From Saccoglossus kowalevskii (taxonomy: Eukaryota; Hemichordata; Enteropneusta; Harrimaniidae): 64,000 nucleotides of DNA. Shown in pieces: positions 1 through 11,560 of the stretch (positions are counted from its first letter, which is position 1; each line of letters starts with the position of its first letter). Location: positions 1 through 64,000 of the forward strand of contig NW_003142074.1 in the NCBI RefSeq assembly GCF_000003605.2, in the 5' to 3' direction. The translations under genes were made by a program, and so were the position numbers. Below the pieces are notes generated by a model. It did not search any database, was not told where the DNA came from, and was given only the letters and a program-made list of their open reading frames with translations.

Positions 1-948
1 TCATTAGTAAAACATTGCGTCGGAGCACATCAAAATGACAATGATTGATTAGTAAAACATTGCGTCGTAGATCATCAAAATCACAATGAATGATGAGTGA
101 AACATTCCGTCGTAGCACGGCACAATCACAATGAATGATTAGTGAAACATTACGTCGTAGCACATCACAATCACAATGAATAATGAATAAAACATTGCGT
201 CGTAGCACATCACAATCACAATGAATGATTAGTGAAACATTGCGTCATAGCACATCAAAATGACAATGAATGATTAGTGAAACATTGCGTCGTAGCACAT
301 CAAAATGACAATGCTTGATTAGTAAAACATTGCGTCGTAGCACGTCAAAATCACAATGAATGATTAGTGAAACATTGCGTCGTAGCACGTCACAATCACA
401 ATGAATGATTAGTGGAACATTCCGTCGTAGCACGTCACAATCACAATGAATGATGAGTGAAACATTGCGTCGTAACACGTCACAATCACAATGAATGATG
501 AGTGAAACATTGCGTCGTAGCACGTCACAATCACAATGAATGATTAGTGAAACATTACGTCGTAGCACGTCACAACCACAATGAATAATGAGTAAAACTT
601 TGCGTCGTAGCACGCCACAATCACAATGAATGATTAGTGAAACATTGCGTCGTAGCAGATCAAAATCAAAATGAATGATGAGTGACACATTGCGTCATAG
701 CACGTCACAACCACAATGAATAATGAGTTAAACATTGCGTCATAGCACGTCACAATCACAATGAATGATTAGTGAAACATTGCGTTGTAGCACATCAAAA
801 TGACAATGAATGATTAGTAAAACATTGCGTCGGAGCACATCAAAATGACAATGATTGATTAGTAAAACATTGCGTCGTAGATCATCAAAATCACAATGAA
901 TGATTAGTGAAACATTACGTCCTAGCACATCACAATCACAATGAATAA
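1..948. repeat. A/C-like block at left edge with an 18-monomer repeat
   Basis: The array is already in progress at base 1. A rare variant GTCGGAGCAC at about 19-28 is followed one monomer later by GTAGATCATC. The same pair returns at about 829, an offset of 810 bp (18 monomers), and a third time near 27065, so this stretch is copied elsewhere. Between them are C-type features: TCATAG in place of TCGTAG, and AATGAGTTAAAC near 722-734. The block ends at a cluster of one-base losses. Confidence 0.6.
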
Positions 949-1049
949 TGAATAAACATTGCGTCGTAGCACATCAAATGACATGAATGATTAGTGAAAC
1001 ATGCGTCGTAGCACATCAAATGACATGCATGATAGTGAAACATTGCGTC
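949..1049. other. Cluster of seven one-base losses in the array
   Basis: Over about 100 bases the monomer register slips by seven. Each loss shortens a short homopolymer or doublet: AAAA to AAA near 955, AAAA to AAA near 977, CAA to CA near 983, TT to T near 1002, and the same kinds of change again near 1018-1033. Register before is 18 (mod 45, start of CGTCGTAG), and after is 11. Neighbouring kilobases are almost indel-free. The pattern resembles uncorrected long-read homopolymer error or a join between assembly pieces more than biological decay. Confidence 0.6.
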
Positions 1050-1875
1050 GTAGCACATCAAAATGACAATGCTTGATTAGTAAAACATTGCGTCGTAGCA
1101 CTTCAAAATGACAATGAATGATCAGTGAAACATTACGTCGTAGCACGTCACAATCACAATGAATGATTAGTGAAACATTGCGTCGTAGCACATCAAAATC
1201 ACAATGAATTATTAGTGAAACATTGCGTCGTAGTACATCAAATTCGCAATGAATGTTTAGTGAAACATTGCGTGTAGCACGTCACAATCACAATGAATGA
1301 TTAGTGGAACATTCCGTCGTAGCACGTCACAATCCACAATGAATGATTAGTGAAACATTGAGTCGTAGCACGTCACAATCACAATGAATGATGAGTGAAA
1401 CATTGCGTCGTAGCACGCCACAATCACAATGAATGATTAGTGAAACATTGCGTCGTAGCACATCAAAATCACAATGAATGATTAGTGAAACATTACGTCG
1501 TAGCACGTCACAATCACAATGAATGATTAGTGAAACATTGCATCGTAGCACATCAAAATCATAATGAATGATTAGTGAAACATTGCGTCGTAGCACGTTA
1601 CAATCACAATGAATGATTAGTGAAACATTGCGTCGTAGCACGTAACAATCCCAATGAATGATTAGTGAAACATTACGTCGTAGCACGTCACAATCACAAT
1701 GAATGATTAGTGAAACATTGCGTCGTAGCACGTCACAATCACAATGAATGATTAGTGAAACATTGCGTCGTAGCACGTCACAATCACAATGAATGATGAG
1801 TGAAACATTGCGTCGTAGCACGTCACATTCACAATGAATGATTAGTGAAACATTGCGTCGTAGCACGTCACAATC
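1050..1875. repeat. Block duplicated at about 21.56-22.3 kb
   Basis: The distinctive run of variants CTTCAAAATGAC, GATCAGTG, AATTATTAG, CATCAAATTCGC, a one-base loss giving GCGTGTAG (about 1273) and a one-base gain giving AATCCACAATG (about 1333) is repeated in the same order at 21590-21830. The later variant ATCATAATG following GCATCGTAG (about 1545-1565) recurs at 17985-18012 and 21987-22014. Separation is about 20.5 kb. The block was therefore copied as a unit and not built monomer by monomer. Confidence 0.7.
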
Positions 1876-2310
1876 TCAATGAATGATTAGTAAAACATTG
1901 TGTCGTAGCACGTCACAATCACAATGAATGAGTAGTGAAACATTACGTCGTAGCACGTCACAATCACAATGAATGATGAGTGAAACATTACGTCGTAGCA
2001 CGTCACAATCACAATGAATGAGTAGTGAAACATTACGTCGTAGCACGTCACAATCACAATGAATGATGAGTGAAACATTACGTCGTAGCACATCAAAGTC
2101 ACAATGAATGATTAGTGAAACATTATGTCGTAGCACGTCACAATCACAATGAATGCTTAGTGAAACATTGCGTCGTAGTACGTCAAAATCACAAGGAATG
2201 ATTAGTGAAACATTGCGTCGTAGCACGTCACAATCACAATGAATGATTAGTGAAACATTCCGTCGTAGCACGTCACAATCACAATGAATGATTAGTGAAA
2301 CATTGCGTCG
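1876..2310. repeat. GAGTAG-variant block with a 90-bp dimer duplication
   Basis: Monomers carry the rare spelling GAATGAGTAG. Two 90-bp dimers, 1921-2010 and 2011-2100 (GAGTAG monomer plus GATGAG monomer, both with ATTACG), are near-identical and adjacent. The corresponding blocks at 18340-18480 and 51390-51545 have this dimer once, so the second copy here is a local duplication. Downstream, CATCAAAGTC, ATTATGTCG, AATGCTTAG and CACAAGGAATG follow in the same order as in the 51.4-51.7 kb block. Confidence 0.7.
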
Positions 2311-4609
2311 TAGCACGTCACAATCACAACGAATGATTAGTGAAACATTGCGTCGTAGCACGTCACAATCACAATGAATGATTAGTGAAACATTACGTAG
2401 TAGCACATCACAATCGCAATGAATAATGAATAAAACATTGCGTCGTAGCACATCACAATCACAATGAATGATTAGTGAAACATTGCGTCGTAGCACATGA
2501 AAATGACAATGAATGATTAGTGAAACATTGCGTCGTAGCACATCAAAATGACAATGATAGATTAGTAAAACATTGCGTCGTAGCACATCAAAATCACAAT
2601 GAATGATCAGTGAAACATTACGTCGTAGCACGTCACAATCACAATGAATGATTAGTGAAACATTGCGTCGTAGCACATCAAAATCACAATGAATGATTAG
2701 TGAAACATTGCGTCGTAGCACGTCACAATCACAATGAATGATTAGTGAAACATTGCGTCGTAGCACGTCACAATCACAATGAATGATTAGTGAAACATTG
2801 CGTCGTATCATGTCACAATCACAATGAATGATTAGTGGAACATTGCGTCGTAGCAAGTCACATTCACAATGAATGATTAGTGAAACATTGAGTCGTAGTA
2901 CATCAAAATCACAATGATGATTAGTGGAACATTCCGTCGTAGCACGTCACAATCACAAGGAATGATTAGTGAAACATTGCGTCGTAGCACGTCACAATCA
3001 CAGTGAATGATGAGTGAAACATTGCGTCGTAGCACGTCACAATCACAATGAATGATTAGTGAAACATTGCGTTGTAGCACATCACAATCACAATGAATAA
3101 TGTGTAAAACATTACGTCGTAGCACGACACAACCACAATGAATAATAAGTAAAACATTGCGTCGTAGCACGTCACAATCACAACGAATGATTAGTGAAAC
3201 ATTGCGTCGTAGCACGTCACAATCACAATGAATGATTAGTGAAACATTGCGTCGTAGCACGTCACAATCACAATGAATGATTAGTGAAACATTGCGTCGT
3301 AGCACGTCACAATCACAATGAATGATTAGTGAAACATTGCGTCGTAGCACATCAAAATCACAATGAATGATTAGTGAAACATTGCGTCGTAGCACGTCAC
3401 AATCACAATGAATGATTAGTGAAACATTGCGTCGTAGCACGTCACAATCACAATGAATGATTAGTGAAACATTGCGTCGTATCATGTCACAATCACAATG
3501 AATGATTAGTGGAACATTGCGTCGTAGCAAGTCACATTCACAATGAATGATTAGTGAAACATTGAGTCGTAGTACATCAAAATCACAATGAATGATTAGT
3601 GGAACATTCCGTCGTAGCACGTCACAATCACAATGAATGATTAGTGAAACATTGCGTCGTAGCACGTCACAATCACAATGAATGATGAGTGAAACATTGC
3701 GTCGTAGCACGTCACAATCACAATGAATGATTAGTGAAACATTGCGTTGTAGCACATCACAATCACAATGAATAATGTGTAAAACATTACGTCGTAGCAC
3801 GACACAACCACAATGAATAATAAGTAAAACATTGCGTCGTAGCACGTCACAATCACAACGAATGATTAGTGAAACATTGCGTCGTAGCACGTCACAATCA
3901 CAATGAATGATTAGCGAAACATTACGTAGTAGCACATCACAATCGCAATGAATAATGAATAAAACATTGCGTCGTAGCACATCACAATCACAATGAATGA
4001 TTAGTGAAACATTGCGTCGTAGCACATGAAAATGACAATGAATGATTAGTGAAACATTGCGTCGTAGCACATCAAAATGACAATGATAGATTAGTAAAAC
4101 ATTGCGTCGTAGCACATCAAAATCACAATGAATGATCAGTGAAACATTACGTCGTAGCACGTCACAATCACAATGAATGATTAGTGAAACATTGCGTCGT
4201 AGCACATCAAAATCACAATGAATGATTAGTGAAACATTGCGTCGTAGCACGTCACAATCACAATGAATGATTAGTGAAACATTGCGTCGTAGCACGTCAC
4301 AATCACAATGAATGATTAGTGAAACATTGCGTCGTATCATGTCACAATCACAATGAATGATTAGTGGAACATTCCGTCGTAGCAAGTCACAATCACAATG
4401 AATGATTAGTGAAACATTGAATCGTAGTACATCAAAATCACAATGAATGATTAGTGAAACATTGCGTGGTAGCACGTCACAATCACAATGAATGATTAGT
4501 GGAACATTGCGTCGTAGCACATCAAAATGACAATGAATGATTAGTGAAACATTGCGTCGTAGCACATCAAAATGACAATGATTGATTAGTAAAACATTGC
4601 GTCGTAGCA
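2311..4609. repeat. A-family higher-order repeat, three partial copies
   Basis: The marker GTATCATGTCAC appears at 2805, 3479 and 4334. The spacings are 674 (15 monomers less one base, explained by the one-base loss at about 2918) and 855 (19 monomers). Linked markers are GTGTAAAACATTACG, CACGACACAACC, GTAGTAGCACATC and GATAGATTAG. The same set recurs at 42.0-43.4 kb. Copy lengths differ by four monomers, as expected from unequal exchange. Confidence 0.75.
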
Positions 4610-5233
4610 CATCAAATCACAATGAATGATCAGTGAAACATGCGTCGTAGCCCGTCACAATCCCAATGAATGATTACTGAAACATTGCGTCGTAGCACAC
4701 CAAAATCACAATGAATGATTAGTGAAACATTGTGTCGAAGCACGTCACAATCACAATGAATGATTAGTGAAAAATTACGTCGTAGCACATCACAATCACA
4801 ATGAATGATTAGTGAAACATTGCGTCGTAGCATATCACAATCACAATGAATGATTAGTGAAACATTGAGTCGTAGCACATCACAATCACATTGAATGATT
4901 AGTGAAACATTACGTCGTTGCACGTCACAATCACAATGAATGATTAGTGAAACATTGCGTCGTAACACGTCACAATCACAAAGAATGATTAGTGAAACAT
5001 TGCGTCGTAGCACGTCACAATCACAATGAATGATTAGTGAAACATTGCGTCGTAGCACATCATGATTACAATGATTGATTAGTGAAACATTGCGTCGCAG
5101 CACATCACAATCACAATGAATGATTAGTAAAACATTTCGTCGTAGCACATCACAATCACAATGAATGATTAGTAAAACATTGCGTCGTAGCACGTCAAAA
5201 TCACAATGAATGATTAGTGAAACATTGCGTCGT

Positions 5234-5253
5234 AGCTCTTCCCAAACACAATG
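5234..5253. repeat. B-family diagnostic monomer, copy 1 of 5
   Basis: The monomer reads AGCTCTTCCCAAACACAATG in place of AGCACGTCACAATCACAATG, several changes at once. In the minus-strand frame it turns CDCDV into CVWEE. The same multi-change monomer appears at 7516, 13137, 16965 and 49391, each within a near-identical neighbourhood, so it is a reliable tracer of one ancestral block. Confidence 0.85.
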
Positions 5254-5589
5254 AATGATTAGTGAAACATTGTGTCGTAGCACATCAAAATCACAATGAA
5301 TGATTAGTGAAACATTGCGTCGTAGCACGTCACAATCACAATGAATGATTAGTGAAACATTGCGTCGTAGCACATCAAAGTCACAATGAATGAATAGTGA
5401 AACATTACGTCGTAGCATATCAATATCACAATGAATGATTAGTGAAACATTGCATCGTAGCACTTCAAAATCACAATGAATGATTAGTGAAACATTGCTT
5501 CGTAACACTTCAAAATCACAATGAATGATTAGTGAAACATTACGTCGTAACACATCAAAATCACAATGAATGATTAGTGAAACATTACG

Positions 5590-5628
5590 TCGTAGCAAGT
5601 CACAATGAATGAAGAGTGAAACATTGCG
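5590..5628. repeat. 39-bp monomer (hexamer loss), copy 1
   Basis: This monomer reads AGTCACAATGAATGAAGAG where the usual monomer has TCACAATCACAATG. Exactly one of two adjacent TCACAA hexamers is missing. Loss of 6 bp keeps the minus-strand frame and shortens the repeat from 15 to 13 residues. Boundaries of the monomer are given only approximately. Confidence 0.8.
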
Positions 5629-6974
5629 TCGTGGCACATCTCAATCACAATGAATGATTAGTGAAACATTGCTTCGTAGCACGTCAAAATCACAATGATT
5701 GATTAGTGCAACATTGCTTCGTAACACTTCAAAATCACAATGAATGATTAGTGAAACATTGCATCGTAGCACATCACAATCACAATGAATAATGAGTAAA
5801 ACATTACGTCGCTGCACGTCACAACCACAATGAATAATGAGTAAAACATTGCGTCGTAGCATGTCACAATCACAATGAATGATTAGTAAACATTACGTCG
5901 CTGCACGTCACAACCACAATGAATAATGAGTAAAACATTGCGTCGTAACATGTCACAATCACAATGAATGATGAGTAAAATTTTACGTCGTAGCACGCCA
6001 CAGTCACAATGAATAATGAGTAAAACATTACGTCGTAGCACGTCACAACCACAATGAATAATGAGTAAAACATTGCGTCGTAGCACGTCACAATCACAAT
6101 GAATGATTAGTGCAACATTGCGCCGTAGCACGTCTCAATCACAATGAATGATTAGTGAAACATTACGTCGTAGCACATCACAATCACAATGAATAATGAA
6201 TAAAACATTGCGTCGTAGCACATCAAAATCACAACGAATGCTTAGTGAAACATTGCATCGTAGCACATCAAAATCACAATGAATGATTAGTGAGACATTG
6301 CGTCGTAGCACGTCACAATCACAATGAATGATTAGTGAAACATTGAGTCGTAGCACATCACAATCACAATGAATGATTAGTGAAACATTGCGTCGTAGCA
6401 TATCAAAATCACAATGAATGATTACAGAAACATTGTGTCCTAGCACGTCAAAATCACAATGAATGATTAGTGAAACATTGCGTCGTAACACTTCAAAATC
6501 ACAATGAAAGCTTAGTGAAACATTGCATCGTAGCACATCAAAATCACAATGAATGATTAGTGAAACATTACGTCGTAGCACGTCAAAATCACAAGGAATG
6601 ATTAGTGAAACATTGCTTCGTAACACTTCAAAATCACAATGAATGATTAGTGAAACATTGCATCGTAGCACATCAAAATCACAATGAATGATTAGTGAAA
6701 CTTTACGTCGTAGCACATCAAAATCACAATGAATGATCAGTGCAACATTAGGTCGTAGCACGTCACAATCACAATGAATGATTAGTGAAACATTGCGTCG
6801 TAGCACATCAAAATGACGATGAATGATTAGTGAAACATTACGTCGTAGCACGTCACAATCACAATGAATGATTAGTGAAACATTGCGTCGTAGCACGTCA
6901 CAGTCACAGTGAATGATTAGTGAAACATTGCGTCGTAGCACGTCAAAATCCCAATGAATGATTAGTGAAAGATT

Positions 6975-7013
6975 GCGTCGTCGCACGTCACAATGAATGA
7001 TGAGTGAAACATT
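6975..7013. repeat. 39-bp monomer (hexamer loss), copy 2
   Basis: CGCACGTCACAATGAATG lacks one TCACAA hexamer. Its neighbours (GAAAGATTGCG before, GATGAGTG after) differ from those of the copies near 5600, 7883 and 17330, so this may be an independent slippage event. Boundaries approximate. Confidence 0.75.
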
Positions 7014-7515
7014 GCGTCGTAGCACGTCGCAGTCACAATGAATGATTAGTGAAAAATTACGTCGTAGCACATCACAATCACAATGAATGATTAGTGAAAC
7101 ATTGCGTCGTAGCATATAACAATCACAATGAATGATTAGTGAAACATTGAGTCGTAGCACATCACAATCACATTGAATGATTAGTGAAACATTACGTCGT
7201 TGCACGTCACAATCACAATGAATGATTAGTGAAACATTGCGTCGTAACACGTCACAATCACAAAGAATGATTAGTGAAACATTGCGTCGTAGCACGTCAC
7301 AATCACAATGAATGATTAGTGAAACATTGCGTCGTAGCACATCACGATTACAATGAATGATTAGTGAAACATTGCGTCGCAGCACATCACAATCACAATG
7401 AATGATTAGTAAAACATTTCGTCGTAGCACATCACAATCACAATGAATGATTAGTAAAACATTGCGTCGTAGCACGTCAAAATCACAATGAATGATTAGT
7501 GAAACATTGCGTCGT

Positions 7516-7535
7516 AGCTCTTCCCAAACACAATG
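7516..7535. repeat. B-family diagnostic monomer, copy 2 of 5
   Basis: AGCTCTTCCCAAACACAATG again. The distance from the first copy (2282 bases) is not a multiple of 45 because of 39-bp monomers and one-base changes between them. Confidence 0.85.
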
Positions 7536-7867
7536 AATGATTAGTGAAACATTGTGTCGTAGCACATCAAAATCACAATGAATGATTAGTGAAACATTGC
7601 GTCGTAGCACGTCACAATCACAATGAATGATTAGTGAAACATTGCGTCGTAGCACATCAAAGTCACAATGAATGAATAGTGAAACATTACGTCGTAGCAC
7701 ATCAATATCACAATGAATGATTAGTGAAACATTGCATCGTAGCACTTCAAAATCACAATGAATGATTAGTGAAACATTGCTTCGTAACACTTCAAAATCA
7801 CAATGAATGATTAGTGAAACATTACGTCGTAGCACATCAAAATCACAATGAATGATTAGTGAAACAT

Positions 7868-7906
7868 TACGTCGTAGCAAGTCACAATGAATGAAGAGTG
7901 AAACAT
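7868..7906. repeat. 39-bp monomer (hexamer loss), copy 3
   Basis: AGTCACAATGAATGAAGAG as at 5600, in the same B-family context, about 365 bases downstream of the second AGCTCTTCCC monomer, as at the first copy. It is therefore a duplicate of that event and not a new one. Boundaries approximate. Confidence 0.8.
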
Positions 7907-8942
7907 TGCGCCGTAGCACGTCACAGTCACAATGAATGATAAGTGAAGCATTGCGTCGTAGCACGTCAAAATCACAATGTATGATTAGTGAAACATTACG
8001 TCGTAGCACATCACAATCACAATGAATAATGAATAAAACATTGCGTCGCACCACATCACAATCACAATGAATGATTAGTGAAACATTGCGTCGTAGCACA
8101 TCAAAATCACAATGAATGATTAGTGAAACATTGCGTCGTAGCACATCAAAATGACAATGATTGATTAGTAAAACATTGCGTCTTAGCACATCAAAATCAC
8201 AATGAACGATGAGTGAAACATTGCGTCGTGGCACGTCACAATCCCAATGAATGATTAGAGAAACATTGCGTCGTAGCACACCAAAATCACAATGAATGTT
8301 TAATAAAACATTGTGTCGAAGCACGTCACAATCACAATGAATGATTAGTGAAACATTACGTCGTAGCACATCACAATCACAATGAATGATTAGTGAAACA
8401 TTGCGTCGTAGCATATCACAATCACAATGAATGATTAGTGAAACATTGAGTCGTAGCACATCACAATCACAATGAATGATTAGTGAAACATTACGTCGTT
8501 GCACGTCACAATCACAATGAATGATTAGTGAAACATTGCGTCGTAACACGTCACAATCACAAAGAATGATTAGTGAAACATTGCGTCGTAGCACGTCACA
8601 ATCACAATGAATGATTAGTGAAACATTGCGTCGTAGCACATCACGATTACAATGAATGATTAGTGAAACATTGCGTCGCAGCACATCACAATCACAATGA
8701 ATGATTAGTAAAACATTACGTCGCTGCACGTCACAACCACAATGAATAATGAGTAAAACATTGCGTCGTAACATGTCACAATCACAATGAATGATGAGTA
8801 AAACTTTACGTCGTAGCACGCCACAGTCACAATGAATAATGAGTAAAACATTACGTCGTAGCACGTCACAACCACAATGAATAATGAGTAAAACATTGCG
8901 TCTTAGCACGTCACAATCACAATGAATGATTAGTGCAACATT

Positions 8943-10500
8943 GCGCCGTAGCACGTCTCAATCACAATGAATGATTAGTGAAACATTACGTCGTAGCACA
9001 TCACAATCACAATGAATAATGAATAAAACATTGCGTCGTAGCACATCAAAATCACAACGAATGCTTAGTGAAACATTGCATCGTAGCACATCAAAATCAC
9101 AATGAATGATTAGTGAGACATTGCGTCGTAGCACGTCACAATCACAATGAATGATTAGTGAAACATTGAGTCGTAGCACATCACAATCACAATGAATGAT
9201 TAGTGAAACATTGCGTCGTAGCATATCAAAATCACAATGAATGATTACAGAAACATTGTGTCCTAGCACGTCAAAATCACAATGAATGATTAGTGAAACA
9301 TTACGTCGTAGCACATCACAATCACAATGAATGATTAGTGAAACATTGCGTCGTAGCATATCACAATCACAATGAATGATTAGTGAAACATTGAGTCGTA
9401 GCACATCACAATCACAATGAATGATTAGTGAAACATTACGTCGTTGCACGTCACAATCACAATGAATGATTAGTGAAACATTGCGTCGTAACACGTCACA
9501 ATCACAAAGAATGATTAGTGAAACATTGCGTCGTAGCACGTCACAATCACAATGAATGATTAGTGAAACATTGCGTCGTAGCACATCACGATTACAATGA
9601 ATGATTAGTGAAACATTGCGTCGCAGCACATCACAATCACAATGAATGATTAGTAAAACATTATGTCGCTGCACGTCACAACCACAATGAATAATGAGTA
9701 AAACATTGCGTCGTAACATGTCACAATCACAATGAATGATGAGTAAAACTTTACGTCGTAGCACGCCACAGTCACAATGAATAATGAGTAAAACATTACG
9801 TCGTAGCACGTCACAACCACAATGAATAATGAGTAAAACATTGCGTCGTAGCACGTCACAATCACAATGAATGATTAGTGCAACATTGCGCCGTAGCACG
9901 TCGCAATCACAATGAATGATTAGTGAAACATTACGTCGTAGCACATCACAATCACAATGAATAATGAATAAAACATTGCGTCGTAGCACATCAAAATCAC
10001 AACGAATGCTTAGTGAAACATTGCATCGTAGCACATCAAAATCACAATGAATGATTAGTGAGACATTGCGTCGTAGCACGTCACAATCACAATGAATGAT
10101 TAGTGAAACATTGAGTCGTAGCACATCACAATCACAATGAATGATTATTGAAACATTGCGTCGTAGCACATCAAAATCACAATGAATGATTAGTGAAACA
10201 TTGCGTCGTAGCACATCAAAATGACAATGATTGATTAGTAAAACATTGCGTCGTAGCACATCAAAATCACAATGAACGATGAGTGAAACATTGCGTAGTG
10301 GCACGTCACAATCCCAATGAATGATTACTGAAACATTGCGTTGTAGCACATCACAATCACAATGAATGATTAGTGAAACATTGCGTCGTAGCACATCAAA
10401 ATCACAATGAATGATTAGAGAAACATTGCGTCGTAGCACACCAAAATCACAATGAATGATTAGTAAAACATTGCGTCGAAGCACGTCACAATCACAATGA
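8943..10500. repeat. 945-bp (21-monomer) tandem higher-order repeat
   Basis: The GCGCCGTAG marker at 8943 recurs at 9888, exactly 945 bases later. The following runs match in order: ATTACG, AATGAATAAAAC, AACGAATGCTTAG, GCATCG, GTGAGACATTG and GAGTCG. The second copy diverges after about 10145, where it switches to GATTATTG and then the GAACGATGAG / CAATCCCAATG / GATTACTG sub-block. A marker change from GTCTCAATC to GTCGCAATC at 9900 distinguishes the copies. Confidence 0.75.
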
Positions 10501-11560
10501 ATGATTAGTGAAACATTACGTCGTAGCACATCACAATCACATGAATGATTAGTGAAACATTGCGTCGTAGCACATCAAATCCACAATGAATGATTAGTGA
10601 AACATTGCGTCGTAGCACATCACAATCACAATGATTGATTAGTGAAACATTGCGTCGTAGCACATCAAAATGACAATGAATGATTAGTGAAACATTGCGT
10701 CGTAGCACATCAAAATGACAATGAATGATTAGTGAAACATTGCGTCGTAGCACATCAAAATGACTTTGATTGATTAGTAAAACATTGCGTCGTAGCACAT
10801 CAAAATCACAATGAATGATCAGTGAAACATTACGTCGTAGCACGTCACAATCACAATGAATGATTAGTGAAACATTGCGTCGTAGCACATCAAAATCACA
10901 ATGAATGATTAGTGAAACATTGCGTCGTAGCACGTCACAATCACAATGAATGATTAGTGAAACATTGCGTCGTAGCACGTCACAATCACAATGAATGATT
11001 CGTGAAACATTACGTCGTAGCACGTCACGATCACAATGAATGATTAGTGAAACATTGCGTCGTAGCAAGTCACAATCACAATGAATGATTAGTGAAACAT
11101 TGAGTCGTAGTACATCAAAATCACAATGAATGATTAGTGAAACATTGCGTGGTAGCGCGTCACAATCACAATGAATGATTAGTGGAACATTCCGTCGTAG
11201 CACGTCACAATCACAATGAATGATTAGTGAAACATTGCGTCGTAGCACGTCACAATCACAATGAATGATGAGTGAAACATTGCGTCGTAGCACGTCACAA
11301 TCACAATGAATGATTAGTGAAACATTGCGTCGTAGCACATCAAAATCACAATGAATGGTTAGTGAAACAGTACGTCGTAGCACGTCACAATCACAATGAA
11401 TGATTAGTGAAACATTGCGTCGTAGCACATCAATATCACAATGAATGATCAGTGAAACATTGCGTCGTAGCACGTCTCAATCACAATGAAGGATTAGTGA
11501 AACATTGCGTAGTAGCACGTAACAATCACAATGAATGGATTAGTGAAAACAGTACGTCGT
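10500..11560. repeat. D-like block inside the B domain
   Basis: After a one-base loss near 10540 and a CAAATCCACAATG change near 10580, the monomers switch to the spellings typical of 24.6-26.8 kb: GATCAGTG, GATTCGTG, GAGTCGTAGTAC, GTGGAACATTCCG, AATGGTTAGTGAAACAGTACG and, near 11500, GCGTAGTAGCACGTAAC. The block ends near 11540-11600 in three one-base gains, then B-family sequence resumes. Confidence 0.65.

Larger units (their letters stand above)
4610..6119. repeat. B-family block, first copy
   Basis: The family changes abruptly at about 4610-4645, where two one-base losses occur. B-family hallmarks follow: GTCGAAGCACG, GAAAAATTACG, CATATCAC, GTTGCACG, GTAACACGTC, CATCATGATTAC, and the unique AGCTCTTCCCAAAC at 5234. 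A 39-bp monomer lies near 5600. From about 5800 a sub-block has CGCTGCACGTCACAACC, GAGTAAAATTTTACG and GCCACAGTC. The latter also opens a second minus-strand frame, because the change from TTAGTG to GAGTAA removes its stop. Confidence 0.7.
6120..8942. repeat. B-family block, second copy
   Basis: This stretch is bounded by GCGCCGTAGCACGTCTC markers at 6120 and 8943. The separation of 2823 bases equals 63 monomers less 12, matching two 39-bp monomers inside (near 6990 and 7883). The 6960-7910 part repeats 4680-5640 nearly word for word, including the AGCTCTTCCC monomer at 7516. A second B segment (8350-8940) repeats the GTTGCACG to GCCACAGTC order. Only satellite sequence is present. Confidence 0.75.
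6135..8954 (-). other. Longest satellite open frame (939 codons), probably non-coding
   Basis: This is the longest of dozens of minus-strand open frames. It consists of about 63 variants of the 15-residue unit SLIIHCDCDVLRRNV with no other domain, signal peptide or unique end. It opens at a GTG (8952-8954), not an ATG, and closes at a TGA (6135-6137). The previous in-frame TGA is at 8958-8960. Both stops lie in the same satellite variant, GTCTCAATC, so the frame simply spans two copies of that marker. Repeat-to-repeat differences are mostly amino-acid changing (C/F, S/L, D/H, R/H, R/L, V/A). Two 39-bp monomers inside give 13-residue units. Other long frames of the same kind lie at 48544-50841 (765 codons), 22441-24369 (642), 14813-16609 (598) and 2877-4610 (577). 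I see no evidence of translation; transcription of the array cannot be excluded. Confidence 0.75.

Noticed and set aside
6870-7440. CENP-B box in monomers reading TTTCGTCGTAGCAC
   Set aside because: The first TTCG fits, but the downstream CGGG half of the box is absent in every monomer I inspected.
6135-8954. Gene for a large repeat protein (leucine-rich, TPR-like or Cys-rich metal-binding)
   Set aside because: The 15-residue unit matches no repeat family I know. There is no ATG-led start, no unique N- or C-terminal region, and the ends coincide with satellite variants. Frames elsewhere in the array are broken by stops and one-base shifts.
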